Below, one piece after another: positions 33,513 through 43,311 of a stretch of DNA of 64,000 nucleotides. Source of the stretch: Kocuria subflava (GTDB taxonomy: Bacteria; Actinomycetota; Actinomycetes; Actinomycetales; Micrococcaceae); the NCBI RefSeq assembly GCF_012163155.1, contig NZ_JAAVUN010000009.1, positions 41,474 through 105,473 on the forward strand, read 5' to 3'. The notes beneath the pieces are model-generated. The model was given only the letters and a program-made list of their open reading frames with translations. It was not told the origin of the DNA and did not search any database. The first letter of the stretch is position 1. The number at the start of each line of letters is the position of its first letter. The translations under genes were made by a program, and so were the position numbers.

Positions 33513-34823
33513 GTGCTCAGCGCTTTCGGTCGTGCGTTCACGACCCCCGAGCTGCGGAACAAGATTCTGTTCACCATCGGGATCATCATGATCTACCGGC
33601 TGGGCACCTTTGTGCCTGCCCCCGGCGTGGATTACGGCAACGTCCAGCAGTGTCTGGCGCTCGGCAACACCTCCGGTGGTGTCTATGACCTGGTGAACTT
33701 GTTCAGCGGTGGTGCCCTGCTCCAGGTTTCGATTTTTGCCCTGGGTGTGATGCCGTACATCACGGCAAGCATCATTGTGCAGCTGCTGCGTGTGGTGATT
33801 CCGCGGTTCCAAGAACTGCATGAGGAAGGCCCCCAGGGGCAGGCCAAGCTCACCCAGTACACCCGTTACCTGACCATCGGCCTGGCACTGTTGAACGCCA
33901 CCACGGTGGTTTCCCTGGCCCGCAGCGGCCAGTTGCTGGCCGGCTGCCCCCTCCCGGTGATCCCCAACGACACCATCTTGACCATCCTGGTCATCATCAT
34001 CACGCTGACCGCCGGCACCACCGTGATCATGTGGCTGGGCGAGCGGATCACGGACAAGGGTGTTGGCAACGGCATGTCCTTGTTGATCTTCACCTCGATT
34101 GCGGCCACCTTCCCGTCCGCTCTGGGGCAGATCTTCAACACCCAGGGCTGGGGTCCTTTTGCTCTGGTGCTGCTGGTGGGCCTGGTGGTCATCATCTGTG
34201 TGGTGTTCGTGGAACAGTCCCAGCGCCGCGTGCCCGTCCAGTACGCCAAGCGCATGGTGGGCCGCCGCACGATCGGTGGCACCACCACCTACATCCCGTT
34301 GAAGGTGAACATGGCGGGCGTCATCCCGATCATCTTTGCCTCTTCCATGCTGATGCTGCCCGGTCTGGTCTCCCAGTTCGCCATGCCCACGGACGGTTCA
34401 CCGGTGCCGGCCTGGATCAACTGGATCAACACTTACTTGGCTTCCGGTGATCACCCGGTCTACATGGCCACCTACTTCCTGCTGATCGTGTTCTTCACGT
34501 ACTTCTACGTGTCCATCACGTTCAACCCGGAGGAAGTGGCCGGCAACATGAAGCGCTACGGCGGTTTCATCCCGGGGATCCGTGCAGGCAAGCCCACGGA
34601 GTCCTACCTGCGCTACGTCATCAACCGCATCACGCTGCCTGGAGCGCTGTATCTGGGTATCGTGTCGATGATCCCGTTGATCGCCCTGGTGCTGTTCAAC
34701 GCCAACCAGAACTTCCCGTTCGGTGGTCCGTCCTTGCTGATCATGGTGGGCGTGGGCCTGGACACGGTCAAGCAGATCGATGCGCAGCTTCAGCAGCGCC
34801 ATTACGAAGGGTTGCTGCGCTGA
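33513..34823 (+). CDS. secY: Preprotein translocase subunit SecY
   Basis: Channel of the Sec translocon in the cytoplasmic membrane. 436 residues with the expected ten hydrophobic segments; MLSAFGRAFTTPELRNK at the start, the plug-adjacent LFSGGALLQVSIFALGVMPYI and RYGGFIPGIRAGKPTESYL are family hallmarks. GTG start at 33513. adk follows after 71 bases. Confidence 0.98.
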   Translation: MLSAFGRAFTTPELRNKILFTIGIIMIYRLGTFVPAPGVDYGNVQQCLALGNTSGGVYDLVNLFSGGALLQVSIFALGVMPYITASIIVQLLRVVIPRFQELHEEGPQGQAKLTQYTRYLTIGLALLNATTVVSLARSGQLLAGCPLPVIPNDTILTILVIIITLTAGTTVIMWLGERITDKGVGNGMSLLIFTSIAATFPSALGQIFNTQGWGPFALVLLVGLVVIICVVFVEQSQRRVPVQYAKRMVGRRTIGGTTTYIPLKVNMAGVIPIIFASSMLMLPGLVSQFAMPTDGSPVPAWINWINTYLASGDHPVYMATYFLLIVFFTYFYVSITFNPEEVAGNMKRYGGFIPGIRAGKPTESYLRYVINRITLPGALYLGIVSMIPLIALVLFNANQNFPFGGPSLLIMVGVGLDTVKQIDAQLQQRHYEGLLR

Positions 34824-34894
34824 GCAGCACCGTCTGACCCCGAGTTGTCAGCCAGACCAGCTGACGGCCACGTAGTACTCAAAGGAGAGTGGAC

Positions 34895-35458
34895 ATGACA
34901 CGTATGTTGATCATCGGCCCGCCCGGTGCAGGCAAGGGCACACAGGCTGTGCGCATTTCGGAACGCCTGGGAATACCTGCGATCTCCACTGGTGACATCT
35001 TCCGGTTTAACATCAGCAACGGCACGGAGCTGGGCAAGGAAGCTCAGTCCTACACCGACGCCGGCAACCTGGTTCCCGATTCGGTGACCAACCGCATGGT
35101 GCGGGGGCGTGTGGCCGAGGATGACGCCCAGAACGGCTTCCTGCTGGACGGTTACCCCCGCAACGCGGCTCAGGTCGAGGAGCTGGACGCCATCCTGGCT
35201 GAGCGTGGTGAGAACCTGGACGTGGTTCTGCAGCTGACGGCCGACACCGAGGAACTCGTGTCCCGCCTGCTGGGCCGGGCCGCCGAGCAGGGCCGTGCGG
35301 ATGACACCGAGGACGTCATCCGGCACCGCCTGGATGTCTACGAGCAGGAGACGGCGGTCGTCGTCGATCTCTATGCGGCCCGTGGAATCGTCCACCAGGT
35401 GGATGGACTGGGTTCCATCGACGAGGTCACCGAGCGGATCATGACCGCCCTGTCCTGA
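34895..35458 (+). CDS. adk: Adenylate kinase
   Basis: Interconverts ATP + AMP and 2 ADP. 187 residues from the ATG at 34895, with AAAGGAGAG 5 bases upstream. P-loop GPPGAGKGT at residues 8-16, then STGDIFRFN and LDGYPRN. The lid is the short form ([14 protein letters not shown]) without zinc cysteines. Cotranscribed with secY; a terminator follows 42 bases downstream. Confidence 0.98.
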   Translation: MTRMLIIGPPGAGKGTQAVRISERLGIPAISTGDIFRFNISNGTELGKEAQSYTDAGNLVPDSVTNRMVRGRVAEDDAQNGFLLDGYPRNAAQVEELDAILAERGENLDVVLQLTADTEELVSRLLGRAAEQGRADDTEDVIRHRLDVYEQETAVVVDLYAARGIVHQVDGLGSIDEVTERIMTALS

Positions 35459-35500
35459 TCACCTGATCTTGACCTGACGGCAACGCCGTTGGAGAGAGTC

Positions 35501-35526
35501 GAGGCCCCCGGGATTCCGGGGGCCTC
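35501..35526 (+). terminator. Terminator after adk
   Basis: Perfect 11-base stem GAGGCCCCCGG (35501-35511 with 35516-35526), loop GATT, then CTTC. Confidence 0.75.
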
Positions 35527-35571
35527 CTTCATGAGACCATCAAGACCACACCCGTCCCCCAGAGGAGCCCC

Positions 35572-36396
35572 ATGTTCGGCCGACGCCGCATTGAGTACAA
35601 GAACGATTCCCAGTTGCGCACCATGGTGCGTGCCGGTGTGGTGACCTCCCGTGCCTTGGACGCTGCGGTGGCCGCAGCGGTGCCCGGGGCGACGACGGCG
35701 CAGCTGGACGCCGCCTTCCGTGAGGTGTTGGCTGCCAACGGTGCGACCTCGAATTTCCTGGGCTACCACGGGTATCCGGCCACCGTGTGTGTTTCCGTCA
35801 ATGACGAGGTGGTCCACGGCATCCCCGGGGAGCGAGTGCTGAAGGTGGGGGACATCCTCTCCATCGACGGCGGGGCGATCGTGGACGGGTTCAACGGTGA
35901 TTCCGCCCGCACTGTCATTGTGGGAGAGCCCACGCCCGAGGACCAGCGTCTTTCGGAGGTCACCCGGGATGCCATGTGGCACGGGATTGCCGCCATGGCC
36001 ACGGGCACTCATGTGGGTGACATCGGCGCGGCCATTGAGGACCGCGTTCGGGAACTTGCGGGGGAGAAGTTCGGCATCCTGGAGGACTACGTGGGTCACG
36101 GCATCGGCTCCCAGATGCACATGGCACCGGATGTGTTGAACTACCGCACCGCGCAGCGGGGGGCTGCGCTGAAGCCCGGTATGTGTCTGGCGATCGAACC
36201 CATGCTGGTCACCGGTGGCATCGAGACCACGGTCTTGGAGGACGATTGGACCGTGGTGACCAACGACGGCGGGCGCGCCTGCCAGTGGGAGCATTCCGTG
36301 GCCCGCCACAAGGGTGGCATCTGGGTGCTGACGGCTGAGGACGGCGGCGCTTCAGCGCTGGAGCCCTTGGGCGTCACCCCGGTTCCCGTCCCCTGA
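35572..36396 (+). CDS. map: Type I methionine aminopeptidase
   Basis: Removes N-terminal Met from new proteins. 274 residues. The five metal ligands fall in SIDGGAIVDGFNGDSART (two Asp), GHGIGSQMH (His), AIEPML (Glu) and WEHSVA (Glu). ATG at 35572 with AGAGGAGCC upstream. Separated from adk by a terminator, so it probably has its own promoter. Confidence 0.96.
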   Translation: MFGRRRIEYKNDSQLRTMVRAGVVTSRALDAAVAAAVPGATTAQLDAAFREVLAANGATSNFLGYHGYPATVCVSVNDEVVHGIPGERVLKVGDILSIDGGAIVDGFNGDSARTVIVGEPTPEDQRLSEVTRDAMWHGIAAMATGTHVGDIGAAIEDRVRELAGEKFGILEDYVGHGIGSQMHMAPDVLNYRTAQRGAALKPGMCLAIEPMLVTGGIETTVLEDDWTVVTNDGGRACQWEHSVARHKGGIWVLTAEDGGASALEPLGVTPVPVP

Positions 36397-36469
36397 GCGG
36401 GACCCGACCTTTGCGTACCCGTACCCTGATTCTTGACCGGCTGATTTGATGGATGCACCAGGAGTTGCA

Positions 36470-37726
36470 GTGAGTGAGAACCGTACGCCGTTGCCCGACC
36501 CCACCGTGGGGCCGGCTGCGGAGGACAATTCAGCAGCCCAGGCGGCAGTCGACGTCGTCAACGATTTTGAGAACACCGATCCTGATGCCGGTACACCGGA
36601 CACGCCGCGGCCGGTGCCGGGGCAGCTGGTGTTCAAGGCTGCCAGGCGCGGCAAGCCTCCCCGGCATCTGGCAGATACGGACATGGCAGGCCGGCGTGAG
36701 ATGTTGGCCGAGATGGGGCACAAGCCGTTCCGGGCCCAGCAGCTCTCCCGGCACTACTTTGAACGGTTCGCCTCCAAGGCCGAGGACATGACGGACTTGC
36801 CCCAGGACGGCCGGGACAAGCTGGTTCAGGACACCATGCCTGAACTGTTGACCACGGTGCGCACCTTGCAGGCAGACGGCGGGGACACCGTCAAACGCGT
36901 CCACCGGTTGTTCGACGGCGCCTTGGTGGAATCAGTCATGATGCGTTACCCCAACCGGGTGACCATGTGCATCTCCTCCCAGGCCGGGTGTGGCATGAAC
37001 TGCCCCTTCTGCGCCACGGGCCAAGCCGGTTTGACCCGAAACCTGTCTGCCGCAGAAATCGTGGGTCAGGTGGTGGAAGGCATCCGCATGCTGCGTGACG
37101 GCGAGGTGGGGCGCAAGGAGCAGGATCCGCTGCGTGTGTCCAACATCGTGTTCATGGGCATGGGGGAGGCCCTGGCCAACTACAAGGCCACCATGCAGGC
37201 CGTGCACCGTCTGATCGATCCCGCCCCGGAAGGGTTGGGGATCTCCGCCCGCGGGTTGACCATGTCCACCGTGGGCCTGGTTCCCGGGATGCGGAAGTTC
37301 ACCCAGGAGGGGCTGCCCATCACCTTGGCCCTGTCCCTGCACGCCCCCGACGACAAACTGCGTGACGAGCTGATCCCCATCAACACCCGGTGGAGGGTGG
37401 ATGAAGCATTGGATGCCGCCCGTGAATACTTTGACGCCACGGGTCGGCGCATCTCCATCGAGTACGCATTGATCCGCGACATCAACGACCAAGGCTGGCG
37501 GGCAGATCTTCTGGGGGAGAAGCTCAACGCCCGTGGCCGCGGTTGGGTTCACGTCAACCCCATTCCGCTCAACCCCACGCCGGGGTCCAAATGGACGGCC
37601 TCACGCCGCGGCGTCGAACAGAATTTTGTGGAGCGTCTGCGTGCCCACGGGATCCCCACCACGGTGCGGGACACCCGCGGCTCGGACATCGACGGCGCCT
37701 GCGGTCAGTTGGCTGCAGCCAGCTGA
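36470..37726 (+). CDS. rlmN: 23S rRNA (adenine(2503)-C2)/tRNA methyltransferase RlmN
   Basis: Radical-SAM enzyme methylating A2503 of 23S rRNA and A37 of some tRNAs. The iron-sulfur cysteines are Cys174, Cys178, Cys181 ([14 protein letters not shown]), and the methyl-carrying C-terminal Cys is Cys411 (DGACGQ). I chose the GTG at 36470 (418 residues) because AGGAG lies 5 bases upstream; an ATG at 36449 would add seven. The ~75 N-terminal residues are acidic/Pro-rich and poorly conserved. It sits between map and infA, an insertion in the usual order, and ends in a strong terminator. Not Cfr: general sequence and context fit housekeeping RlmN. Confidence 0.94.
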   Translation: MSENRTPLPDPTVGPAAEDNSAAQAAVDVVNDFENTDPDAGTPDTPRPVPGQLVFKAARRGKPPRHLADTDMAGRREMLAEMGHKPFRAQQLSRHYFERFASKAEDMTDLPQDGRDKLVQDTMPELLTTVRTLQADGGDTVKRVHRLFDGALVESVMMRYPNRVTMCISSQAGCGMNCPFCATGQAGLTRNLSAAEIVGQVVEGIRMLRDGEVGRKEQDPLRVSNIVFMGMGEALANYKATMQAVHRLIDPAPEGLGISARGLTMSTVGLVPGMRKFTQEGLPITLALSLHAPDDKLRDELIPINTRWRVDEALDAAREYFDATGRRISIEYALIRDINDQGWRADLLGEKLNARGRGWVHVNPIPLNPTPGSKWTASRRGVEQNFVERLRAHGIPTTVRDTRGSDIDGACGQLAAAS

Positions 37727-37736
37727 CCCGGAAGTG

Positions 37737-37789
37737 GGGGCCGGGATCCAACGGGCGACGCCAAGGTCACACCGTTGGATCCCGGCCCC
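37737..37789 (+). terminator. Terminator after rlmN
   Basis: Perfect 18-base stem (37737-37754 with 37772-37789), 17-base loop, then GTCTTGTCC. Confidence 0.75.
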
Positions 37790-37792
37790 GTC

Positions 37793-37821
37793 TTGTCCAA
37801 CCCGGCTTCGGCGCGTATTCT
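37793..37821 (+). promoter_or_regulatory. Promoter of the infA-rpmJ-rpsM-rpsK-rpoA-rplQ operon
   Basis: TTGTCC (37793-37798), exactly 17 bases, TATTCT (37816-37821), the best-formed promoter in the window. The leader to the infA ATG would be about 175 bases. Confidence 0.65.
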
Positions 37822-38003
37822 TGACTGCTGGTTGTCTGCGCCCACCCATGCGCGATTTCAGGAACCTGTCCCACCATCAATGTCCCACTCACGTGAGGCG
37901 GAGATTGGCGTGCACAGGAACCATGAGGGTGTCGCATGATGCGGGCGCCATAAGAACCGAACCCCGTCCGGTGTTGAGCCGGGCACAGAAGTGAGCGGAG
38001 TAC

Positions 38004-38225
38004 ATGGCTAAAAAAGACGGAGTCATCGAGATCGAAGGCGCTGTGGTCGAAGCTCTCCCGAACGCAATGTTCCGGGTGGAGTTGGATAACGGACACATCG
38101 TTCTTGCCCACATCTCCGGAAAGATGCGCCAGCACTACATCCGGATCCTCCCCGAGGACCGGGTTGTGGTGGAGCTAAGCCCCTATGACCTCTCACGGGG
38201 TCGGATCGTCTACCGCTACAAGTGA
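38004..38225 (+). CDS. infA: Translation initiation factor IF-1
   Basis: OB-fold factor that occupies the A site during initiation. 73 residues, the standard length, with [25 protein letters not shown] at the start. ATG at 38004. First gene of the alpha-type transcript; rpmJ follows after 61 bases. Confidence 0.98.
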   Translation: MAKKDGVIEIEGAVVEALPNAMFRVELDNGHIVLAHISGKMRQHYIRILPEDRVVVELSPYDLSRGRIVYRYK

Positions 38226-38286
38226 GCTGTTGGGTCGTGCAACCGCACGGCACAGTCAACTCGAAGAGCTAACGCGAAGGAATGCG

Positions 38287-38400
38287 ATGAAGGTCCAGCC
38301 GAGCGTGAAGCAGATCTGCGACAAGTGCAAGGTGATTCGCCGTAACGGGCGAGTCATGGTGATCTGCGAGAACCCGCGCCACAAGCAGCGTCAGGGCTGA
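38287..38400 (+). CDS. rpmJ: Ribosomal protein L36 (zinc-binding form)
   Basis: 37-residue 50S protein. Cys11, Cys14, Cys27 and His32 form the zinc ribbon, so this is the C-plus form; a zinc-free paralogue, if present, is elsewhere. ATG at 38287 with GAAGGA 8 bases upstream; the longer open frame upstream is not coding. Confidence 0.96.
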   Translation: MKVQPSVKQICDKCKVIRRNGRVMVICENPRHKQRQG

Positions 38401-38579
38401 CACAGCCCTGAAGCACCAACCCGCCCACGGTGGCGGGTGACATTGCACCGCTCCCGTCCGGCAAGATCCGCGACGGGCACCCCCGGACTACAGAGGCCGG
38501 GGACCACGGGCAGGTGAAAGCCAGCCCATGTGGAAAGCGATGCTTCAGACCTCTGGAAGAACCAAGGAGAACCGCCAAT

Positions 38580-38948
38580 ATGGCTCGTCTCGCAGGCGTT
38601 GATCTTCCCCGCGAAAAGCGGATCGAGATCGCCCTTACCTACATCTACGGCGTGGGTCGCACCCGTGCGCTGGCCACACTCGAGGCCACCGAGATCTCGG
38701 GTGACATCCGGGTCAAGGACCTCACTGACGCTCAGCTGGTCGAGCTGCGCGACTACATCGAGGGCAACTACAAGGTGGAGGGTGACCTCCGCCGTGAGGT
38801 GGCCGCTGACATCCGCCGCAAGGTCGAAATCGGCAGCTACCAGGGTCTGCGCCACCGCCGGGGTCTGCCCGTGCACGGTCAGCGCACCAAGACGAACGCG
38901 CGTACCCGCAAGGGCCCCAAGCGCACCGTCGCCGGCAAGAAGAAGTAA
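38580..38948 (+). CDS. rpsM: Ribosomal protein S13
   Basis: 30S head protein in bridges B1a/B1b. 122 residues from the ATG at 38580; [20 protein letters not shown] at the start and [22 protein letters not shown] near the end. AAGGAGAAC precedes the start by 6 bases. The open frame to 38430 is leader. Confidence 0.97.
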   Translation: MARLAGVDLPREKRIEIALTYIYGVGRTRALATLEATEISGDIRVKDLTDAQLVELRDYIEGNYKVEGDLRREVAADIRRKVEIGSYQGLRHRRGLPVHGQRTKTNARTRKGPKRTVAGKKK

Positions 38949-39040
38949 TCACCCGAAGTTTTCGGGCGACTCATCTCGCCCCAGGCACAAGACCATCACG
39001 GTCTGGCTGCAACAGCCAGACATGTAGCAGGAGAAGCTAA

Positions 39041-39445
39041 ATGCCCCCAAAGACTCGCGCGACTGCCGCTCGCAAGCCGCGTCGCAAGGACAAGAAGAAC
39101 ATCACCTCGGGCCAAGCCCACATCAAGTCCACCTTCAACAACACCATCGTCTCCATCACCGATCCGTCCGGGGCAGTGCTGTCCTGGTCCTCGGCCGGTG
39201 AGATGGGCTTCAAGGGCTCGCGTAAGTCCACTCCTTACGCCGCTCAGATGGCCGCTGAGGCCGCTGCAAAGCGCGCCCAGGAGCACGGTGTCCGCAAGGT
39301 TGACGTTTTTGTGAAGGGCCCCGGGTCCGGACGCGAAACCGCCATCCGTTCGCTGCAGGCCACCGGCCTCGAGGTCGGCTCCATCCAGGATGTCACCCCC
39401 AGCGCACACAACGGTTGCCGCCCGCCCAAGCGTCGTCGCGTTTGA
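39041..39445 (+). CDS. rpsK: Ribosomal protein S11
   Basis: Platform protein near the E-site mRNA. 134 residues; [21 protein letters not shown] and [20 protein letters not shown] are conserved. ATG at 39041 with AGGAGAAG upstream. In many bacteria rpsD (S4) comes next; here it is absent and rpoA follows after a 159-base spacer. Confidence 0.98.
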   Translation: MPPKTRATAARKPRRKDKKNITSGQAHIKSTFNNTIVSITDPSGAVLSWSSAGEMGFKGSRKSTPYAAQMAAEAAAKRAQEHGVRKVDVFVKGPGSGRETAIRSLQATGLEVGSIQDVTPSAHNGCRPPKRRRV

Positions 39446-39449
39446 TCAC

Positions 39450-39504
39450 TTGCACGGTTCGCTGATTGCCACGCCCGCCCCGGGTCACGGCAATCAGCGG
39501 CCGT
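39450..39504 (+). other. Hairpin in the rpsK-rpoA spacer
   Basis: GCACGG and GCTGATTGCC (39450-39468, with a 3-base interruption) pair with GGCAATCAGC and CCGTGC (39487-39504, 2-base interruption) around an 18-base loop. No T-run. A pause or processing role is inference; a second start of transcription downstream (TCATATAGC near 39571-39579) is possible but weak. Confidence 0.5.
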
Positions 39505-39604
39505 GCCTCACGCGGTTCTGGCCTTCCGCCCTCAACCGCACACTTGAGAGTGCTCCACCACCTGCGTGTGTCATATAGCGGAGACACGCTGAAAGGAACC
39601 ATCA

Positions 39605-40609
39605 GTGCTCATCGCACAGCGCCCCACCCTTTCCGAAGAGGTCGTGGCCGACAACCGGTCCCGGTTCGCCATCGAACCCCTGGAGCCCGGCTTCGGCTAC
39701 ACCCTTGGTAACTCTCTCCGTCGCACCCTGCTCTCCTCGATCCCCGGCGCTGCTGTCACCAGCATCCGGATCGACGGCGTGCTCCACGAGTTCTCCACCG
39801 TGGAGGGTGTCAAGGAAGACGTCACCGAAATCATCCTCAACATCAAGAAGCTGGCCGTTTCCTCCGAGGAGGACGAGCCGGTGATTGCCTACCTGAACAA
39901 GCAGGGCCCCGCTGAGGTCACCGCTGCTGACATTCAGGTCCCGGCCGGTGTTGAGATCCACAACCCGGATCTGCACATTGCCACGCTCAACTCGAAGGGC
40001 AGCTTGGAACTCGAGCTGACCATCGAGCGCGGCCGCGGCTACGTGACTGCTGCCCAGAACAAGTCCGCCGACGCCGAGGTCGGCCGTATTCCGGTTGACT
40101 CCATCTACTCGCCGGTGCTGAAGGTGACCTTCCGCGTGGAGGCCACCCGTGTTGAACAGCGCACCGACTTCGATCGTTTGATCCTGGACGTCGAGACCAA
40201 GGAAGCCATTTCACCGCGCGACGCCGTCGCATCGGCAGGCACCACCTTGGTTGAGCTCTTCGGCCTGGCCCGTGAGCTCAACGCCGAGGCTGAAGGCATC
40301 GAGATCGGGCCGTCCCCGACCGATGCCGCGATGGCTGCCGACATGGCCTTGCCGATCGAGGACCTGGAACTGACCGTACGGTCCTACAACTGCCTCAAGC
40401 GCGAGGGCATCCACACCGTGGGTGAACTGGTGACTCGTTCCGAGGCCGATCTGATGGACATCCGCAACTTCGGTGCCAAGTCCATTGACGAGGTCAAGGT
40501 CAAGCTCGTGGAGCTGGGCCTGGCGCTCAAGGACTCGCCCCCAGGGTTTGAGGCTGCGGCTCGTCCCGCCTCGATCGACGACGAGAACCCGTTCGACATC
40601 CAGCAGTAA
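39605..40609 (+). CDS. rpoA: RNA polymerase alpha subunit
   Basis: Assembly platform of RNA polymerase and UP-element/activator contact. 334 residues: N-terminal domain with [22 protein letters not shown] (about residues 26-47), flexible linker, and C-terminal domain (about 245-315) ending in [18 protein letters not shown] at 39605 with GAAAGGAACC upstream. Confidence 0.98.
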   Translation: MLIAQRPTLSEEVVADNRSRFAIEPLEPGFGYTLGNSLRRTLLSSIPGAAVTSIRIDGVLHEFSTVEGVKEDVTEIILNIKKLAVSSEEDEPVIAYLNKQGPAEVTAADIQVPAGVEIHNPDLHIATLNSKGSLELELTIERGRGYVTAAQNKSADAEVGRIPVDSIYSPVLKVTFRVEATRVEQRTDFDRLILDVETKEAISPRDAVASAGTTLVELFGLARELNAEAEGIEIGPSPTDAAMAADMALPIEDLELTVRSYNCLKREGIHTVGELVTRSEADLMDIRNFGAKSIDEVKVKLVELGLALKDSPPGFEAAARPASIDDENPFDIQQ

Positions 40610-40695
40610 TTCGTTTCGACTTCCTGTCCACTGCCTGGCACCGGTGATTTCCACCGGGCCGGTGTGGCCGGGATCCATTCAGGAGACCAACCACT

Positions 40696-41484
40696 ATGCC
40701 TACTCCCACCAAGGGTGCACGCCTCGGCGGCAGCCCCGCTCACGAGCGTCTGATGCTGCGTAACCTCTCGCAGCAGCTGTTCGAGCACAAGCGCATCACC
40801 ACCACGGTGACCAAGGCCAAGCGCCTGCGTCCGCACGCAGAGCGCCTGATCACCTTTGCCAAGCGCGGTGACCTTGCGGCACGCCGTCAGGTGCTCAAGC
40901 AGCTGACCGACAAGTCCGTGGTGCACGAGCTGTTCACCACCATCGCCGCTGCAATGGAGGACCGTCCGGGTGGTTACACCCGCATCACCAAGATCGGCAA
41001 CCGCAAGGGCGACAACGCCCCCATGGCCGTGATTGAACTGGTCATGGAGCCGGTGGCCACCAAGGCCACTGTTGCTGAGGCCGAGGCCGCCACCCGCGCC
41101 AAGGCCCCCGCCGCTGCCCCGGCAGCCGAGGAAGAGACCGTGACCGAGGACGTCGTGAGCGATCCCTCTGCCTCCTTGGCAGATGAGGGTGGCGCATCCG
41201 CTGCCGAGACCACGGATGAAGCCACTGCCGCTGATGCCTCCACTGCAGATGCTTCCGTTGAGGCCGACGAGTTCGCCGGTTCCGCCAAGCCGCTGGAGTC
41301 CGGGGATGCCCCGGAGGGCTTCACCATCAAGGGCAACAAGCAGTCCATGAAGTACCACGTGCCCGGTTCACGCTGGTACGCAAGCACCAAGGCTGAGGTC
41401 TGGTTCGACACCAAGGCCAACGCCGAGGCCTCCGGGTTCTCCCCGGCCGGCGGTGCTGCCGCTCAGAAGATGGACGGCGAGTGA
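40696..41484 (+). CDS. rplQ: Ribosomal protein L17 with C-terminal extension domain
   Basis: 50S protein near the tunnel exit. 262 residues, about twice the 127 of E. coli. The first ~122 residues are ordinary L17 ([20 protein letters not shown]). Then come ~85 Ala/Glu/Asp/Thr-rich residues and, from about residue 207, a compact segment with [26 protein letters not shown] and ASGF. That pattern matches a small domain found at the C-termini of various actinobacterial proteins (I recall it as the sunset domain). It ends the operon, with a terminator downstream. Confidence 0.96.
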   Translation: MPTPTKGARLGGSPAHERLMLRNLSQQLFEHKRITTTVTKAKRLRPHAERLITFAKRGDLAARRQVLKQLTDKSVVHELFTTIAAAMEDRPGGYTRITKIGNRKGDNAPMAVIELVMEPVATKATVAEAEAATRAKAPAAAPAAEEETVTEDVVSDPSASLADEGGASAAETTDEATAADASTADASVEADEFAGSAKPLESGDAPEGFTIKGNKQSMKYHVPGSRWYASTKAEVWFDTKANAEASGFSPAGGAAAQKMDGE

Positions 41485-41530
41485 TCACTGTGTGATCACG
41501 GTTCCGGTGGCTTGACCGCCTTGACCGATG

Positions 41531-41576
41531 ACCCGTGGCCCGCTGAATCTCCACGATTCGGCGGGCCACGGGTTTA
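41531..41576 (+). terminator. Terminator after rplQ
   Basis: A 19-base stem (41531-41549 with 41555-41573, one wobble), 5-base loop, TTT. The truA start is 43 bases further on. Confidence 0.8.
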
Positions 41577-41618
41577 TCCTTGTCCAGCCCCCCTTGTTCC
41601 ACGTCAGAAGGCTTGTCC

Positions 41619-42572
41619 GTGTCTGAAACTCCTGCCGCCCCGGTGCCGAACACCCCCAGCGCCGTCGTGACACCGGAGCCAATGCCCACCGTTCGGGTGC
41701 GGGTGGATCTCAGCTACGACGGCGGGCCGTTCGACGGCTGGGCACGTCAGCCCGGGCGGGAAACGGTCCAGGGAAGTGTGGAGGCGGCCCTGTCCATGTT
41801 GGTCCGGCAGCAGGTGCGCACCGTGGTGGCAGGCCGAACGGATGCGGGTGTGCATGCCCGTGGGCAAGTTCTGCATTTTGATGTGGATGCCCAGGACTGG
41901 GTACGCCTTGGGGGAGGACGCGCCGAGGGGCCGGCTGGAGTGCTCCAGCGCCGGCTGGTCGGCGTTCTGGCGCGCGTGCTGGGCACCGAACGGCGCCAGC
42001 GGGGTCTTTCGGAGATACCCGGTGCAATCGTGGTCCAAGCGGTGCGGGAGGCGCCAGCAGGATTTGACGCACGGTTCTCCGCGGTGGCCAGGCGTTACAC
42101 GTACCGGATTCACGACGGCGCCTGTGGGCACGATCCCTTGACCCGGAACTCCACCTGGTGGATCAAGGAGGAACTGGACGTGACCGCCATGCAGGAGGCG
42201 GTGGCCGCGTTGCCGGGTCTTCAGGACTTCCTGAGCTTCTGCAAGCCCCGACCTGGTGCCACCACGGTGCGTGAGGTCCGAGACGTTCAGGTGAACCGGA
42301 CTGGGCAGGGTGTGATCGAACTGCAGATCGAGGCGGATGCGTTCTGCCACAACATGGTCCGTTCCATCGTGGGTGCCAGCGTTCGGGTTGGCCGGGGTGA
42401 GCGTCCGGTGGAGTGGATGGCCCAGCGTGTCGCGCAGCGGGAACGCTCCTCGGACATGCTCTTGGCGCCTCCACAGGGGCTGGTGTTGGAGCAGGTCCTC
42501 TACCCGGATGACCTGGGCCTGGCAGCTCGCGCCGAGCAGACCCGGGCGCGCCGGGAGCCCCCTGAAGTGTGA
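41619..42572 (+). CDS. truA: tRNA pseudouridine(38-40) synthase
   Basis: Makes pseudouridine at positions 38-40 of the tRNA anticodon stem. The catalytic Asp75 is in GRTDAGVHA, and the N-terminal LSYDGGPFDGWARQ is typical. 317 residues from the GTG at 41619, which has GAAGG 7 bases upstream; a TTG at 41580 sits too close to the terminator. It is somewhat longer than the E. coli protein because of an insert (WVRLGGGRAEGPAGVLQRR). Follows rplQ as in many actinobacteria. Confidence 0.95.
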   Translation: MSETPAAPVPNTPSAVVTPEPMPTVRVRVDLSYDGGPFDGWARQPGRETVQGSVEAALSMLVRQQVRTVVAGRTDAGVHARGQVLHFDVDAQDWVRLGGGRAEGPAGVLQRRLVGVLARVLGTERRQRGLSEIPGAIVVQAVREAPAGFDARFSAVARRYTYRIHDGACGHDPLTRNSTWWIKEELDVTAMQEAVAALPGLQDFLSFCKPRPGATTVREVRDVQVNRTGQGVIELQIEADAFCHNMVRSIVGASVRVGRGERPVEWMAQRVAQRERSSDMLLAPPQGLVLEQVLYPDDLGLAARAEQTRARREPPEV

Positions 42573-42597
42573 GATTCAACAGGTCGGCTTCCTGCGC

Positions 42598-42626
42598 TGG
42601 AATCGTCGGCCCAACTCCGGTATCCT
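42598..42626 (+). promoter_or_regulatory. Probable rplM-rpsI promoter
   Basis: TATCCT (42621-42626) in the context CCGGTATCCTTG, with TGGAAT (42598-42603) 17 bases upstream. It gives a leader of about 200 bases. Confidence 0.5.
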
Positions 42627-42776
42627 TGTCAGCTGTTGTGCATGTCCCACCTCGGTTCACGTGTACCCTGATCCGTCGCCCAGTTGCAGGGCCCATGATG
42701 GTCTGGTGCTCCGGGGCCTGTGGACCCGGTTGCTGCTCGGCCCTCACCCGAGCCCCGGTCTAAGCACACAGGACCC

Positions 42777-42798
42777 GATCTGAGGAGACCCTCAGATC
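42777..42798 (+). promoter_or_regulatory. Hairpin in the rplM leader
   Basis: Perfect 9-base stem GATCTGAGG/CCTCAGATC (42777-42785 with 42790-42798), loop AGAC, ending 32 bases before the rplM GTG. A candidate site for control by L13 or S9, by analogy with L13 leaders of other bacteria; sequence similarity to those was not established. Confidence 0.4.
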
Positions 42799-42830
42799 CA
42801 TGAATCGAACCGAAACGAAGGCAGATCAAC

Positions 42831-43274
42831 GTGCGTACGTATACTCCGAAGCCCGGTGACGTCCAGCGTGACTGGTACGTCATCGACGCCAGCGACGTCG
42901 TCCTCGGTCGCCTGGCCAGCCACGCTGCAACTTTGCTGCGCGGCAAGCACAAGGCAACCTTTGCTCCCCACGTGGACACCGGCGACTTCGTGATCATCGT
43001 CAACGCGGACAAGGTTGCCCTGACCGGCGACAAGCTGCGTAAAAAGATGGCCTATCGCCACTCGAACTACCCCGGTGGTCTCACCGCAACCTCCTACGCG
43101 GAGTTGCTGGAGAAGAACCCGGTGCGTGCTGTGGAGAAGGCCATCCGTGGCATGCTCCCCAAGAACAAGCTGGCTGCTCAGCAGCTGTCCAAGCTCAAGG
43201 TCTACGCGGGTCCCGAGCACCCGCACGCTGCCAACCAGCCCAAGACCTTCGAATTCAACCAGGTCGCCCAGTAA
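42831..43274 (+). CDS. rplM: Ribosomal protein L13
   Basis: Early-assembling 50S protein. 147 residues; [19 protein letters not shown] at the start and [14 protein letters not shown] inside are typical. GTG at 42831. It is paired with rpsI after 37 bases, the conserved L13-S9 operon. Confidence 0.98.
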   Translation: MRTYTPKPGDVQRDWYVIDASDVVLGRLASHAATLLRGKHKATFAPHVDTGDFVIIVNADKVALTGDKLRKKMAYRHSNYPGGLTATSYAELLEKNPVRAVEKAIRGMLPKNKLAAQQLSKLKVYAGPEHPHAANQPKTFEFNQVAQ

Positions 43275-43311
43275 TTCCGGGCCTTTCGAGATCGACTAAC
43301 TAGGAGACATC

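Noticed and set aside
36470..37726. Cfr-type resistance methylase
   Set aside because: Motifs are common to RlmN and Cfr, but the chromosomal setting and overall sequence fit housekeeping RlmN.
41580..41618. truA start at the TTG at 41580
   Set aside because: It lies just after the rplQ terminator with no ribosome binding site; the GTG at 41619 has GAAGG at good spacing.
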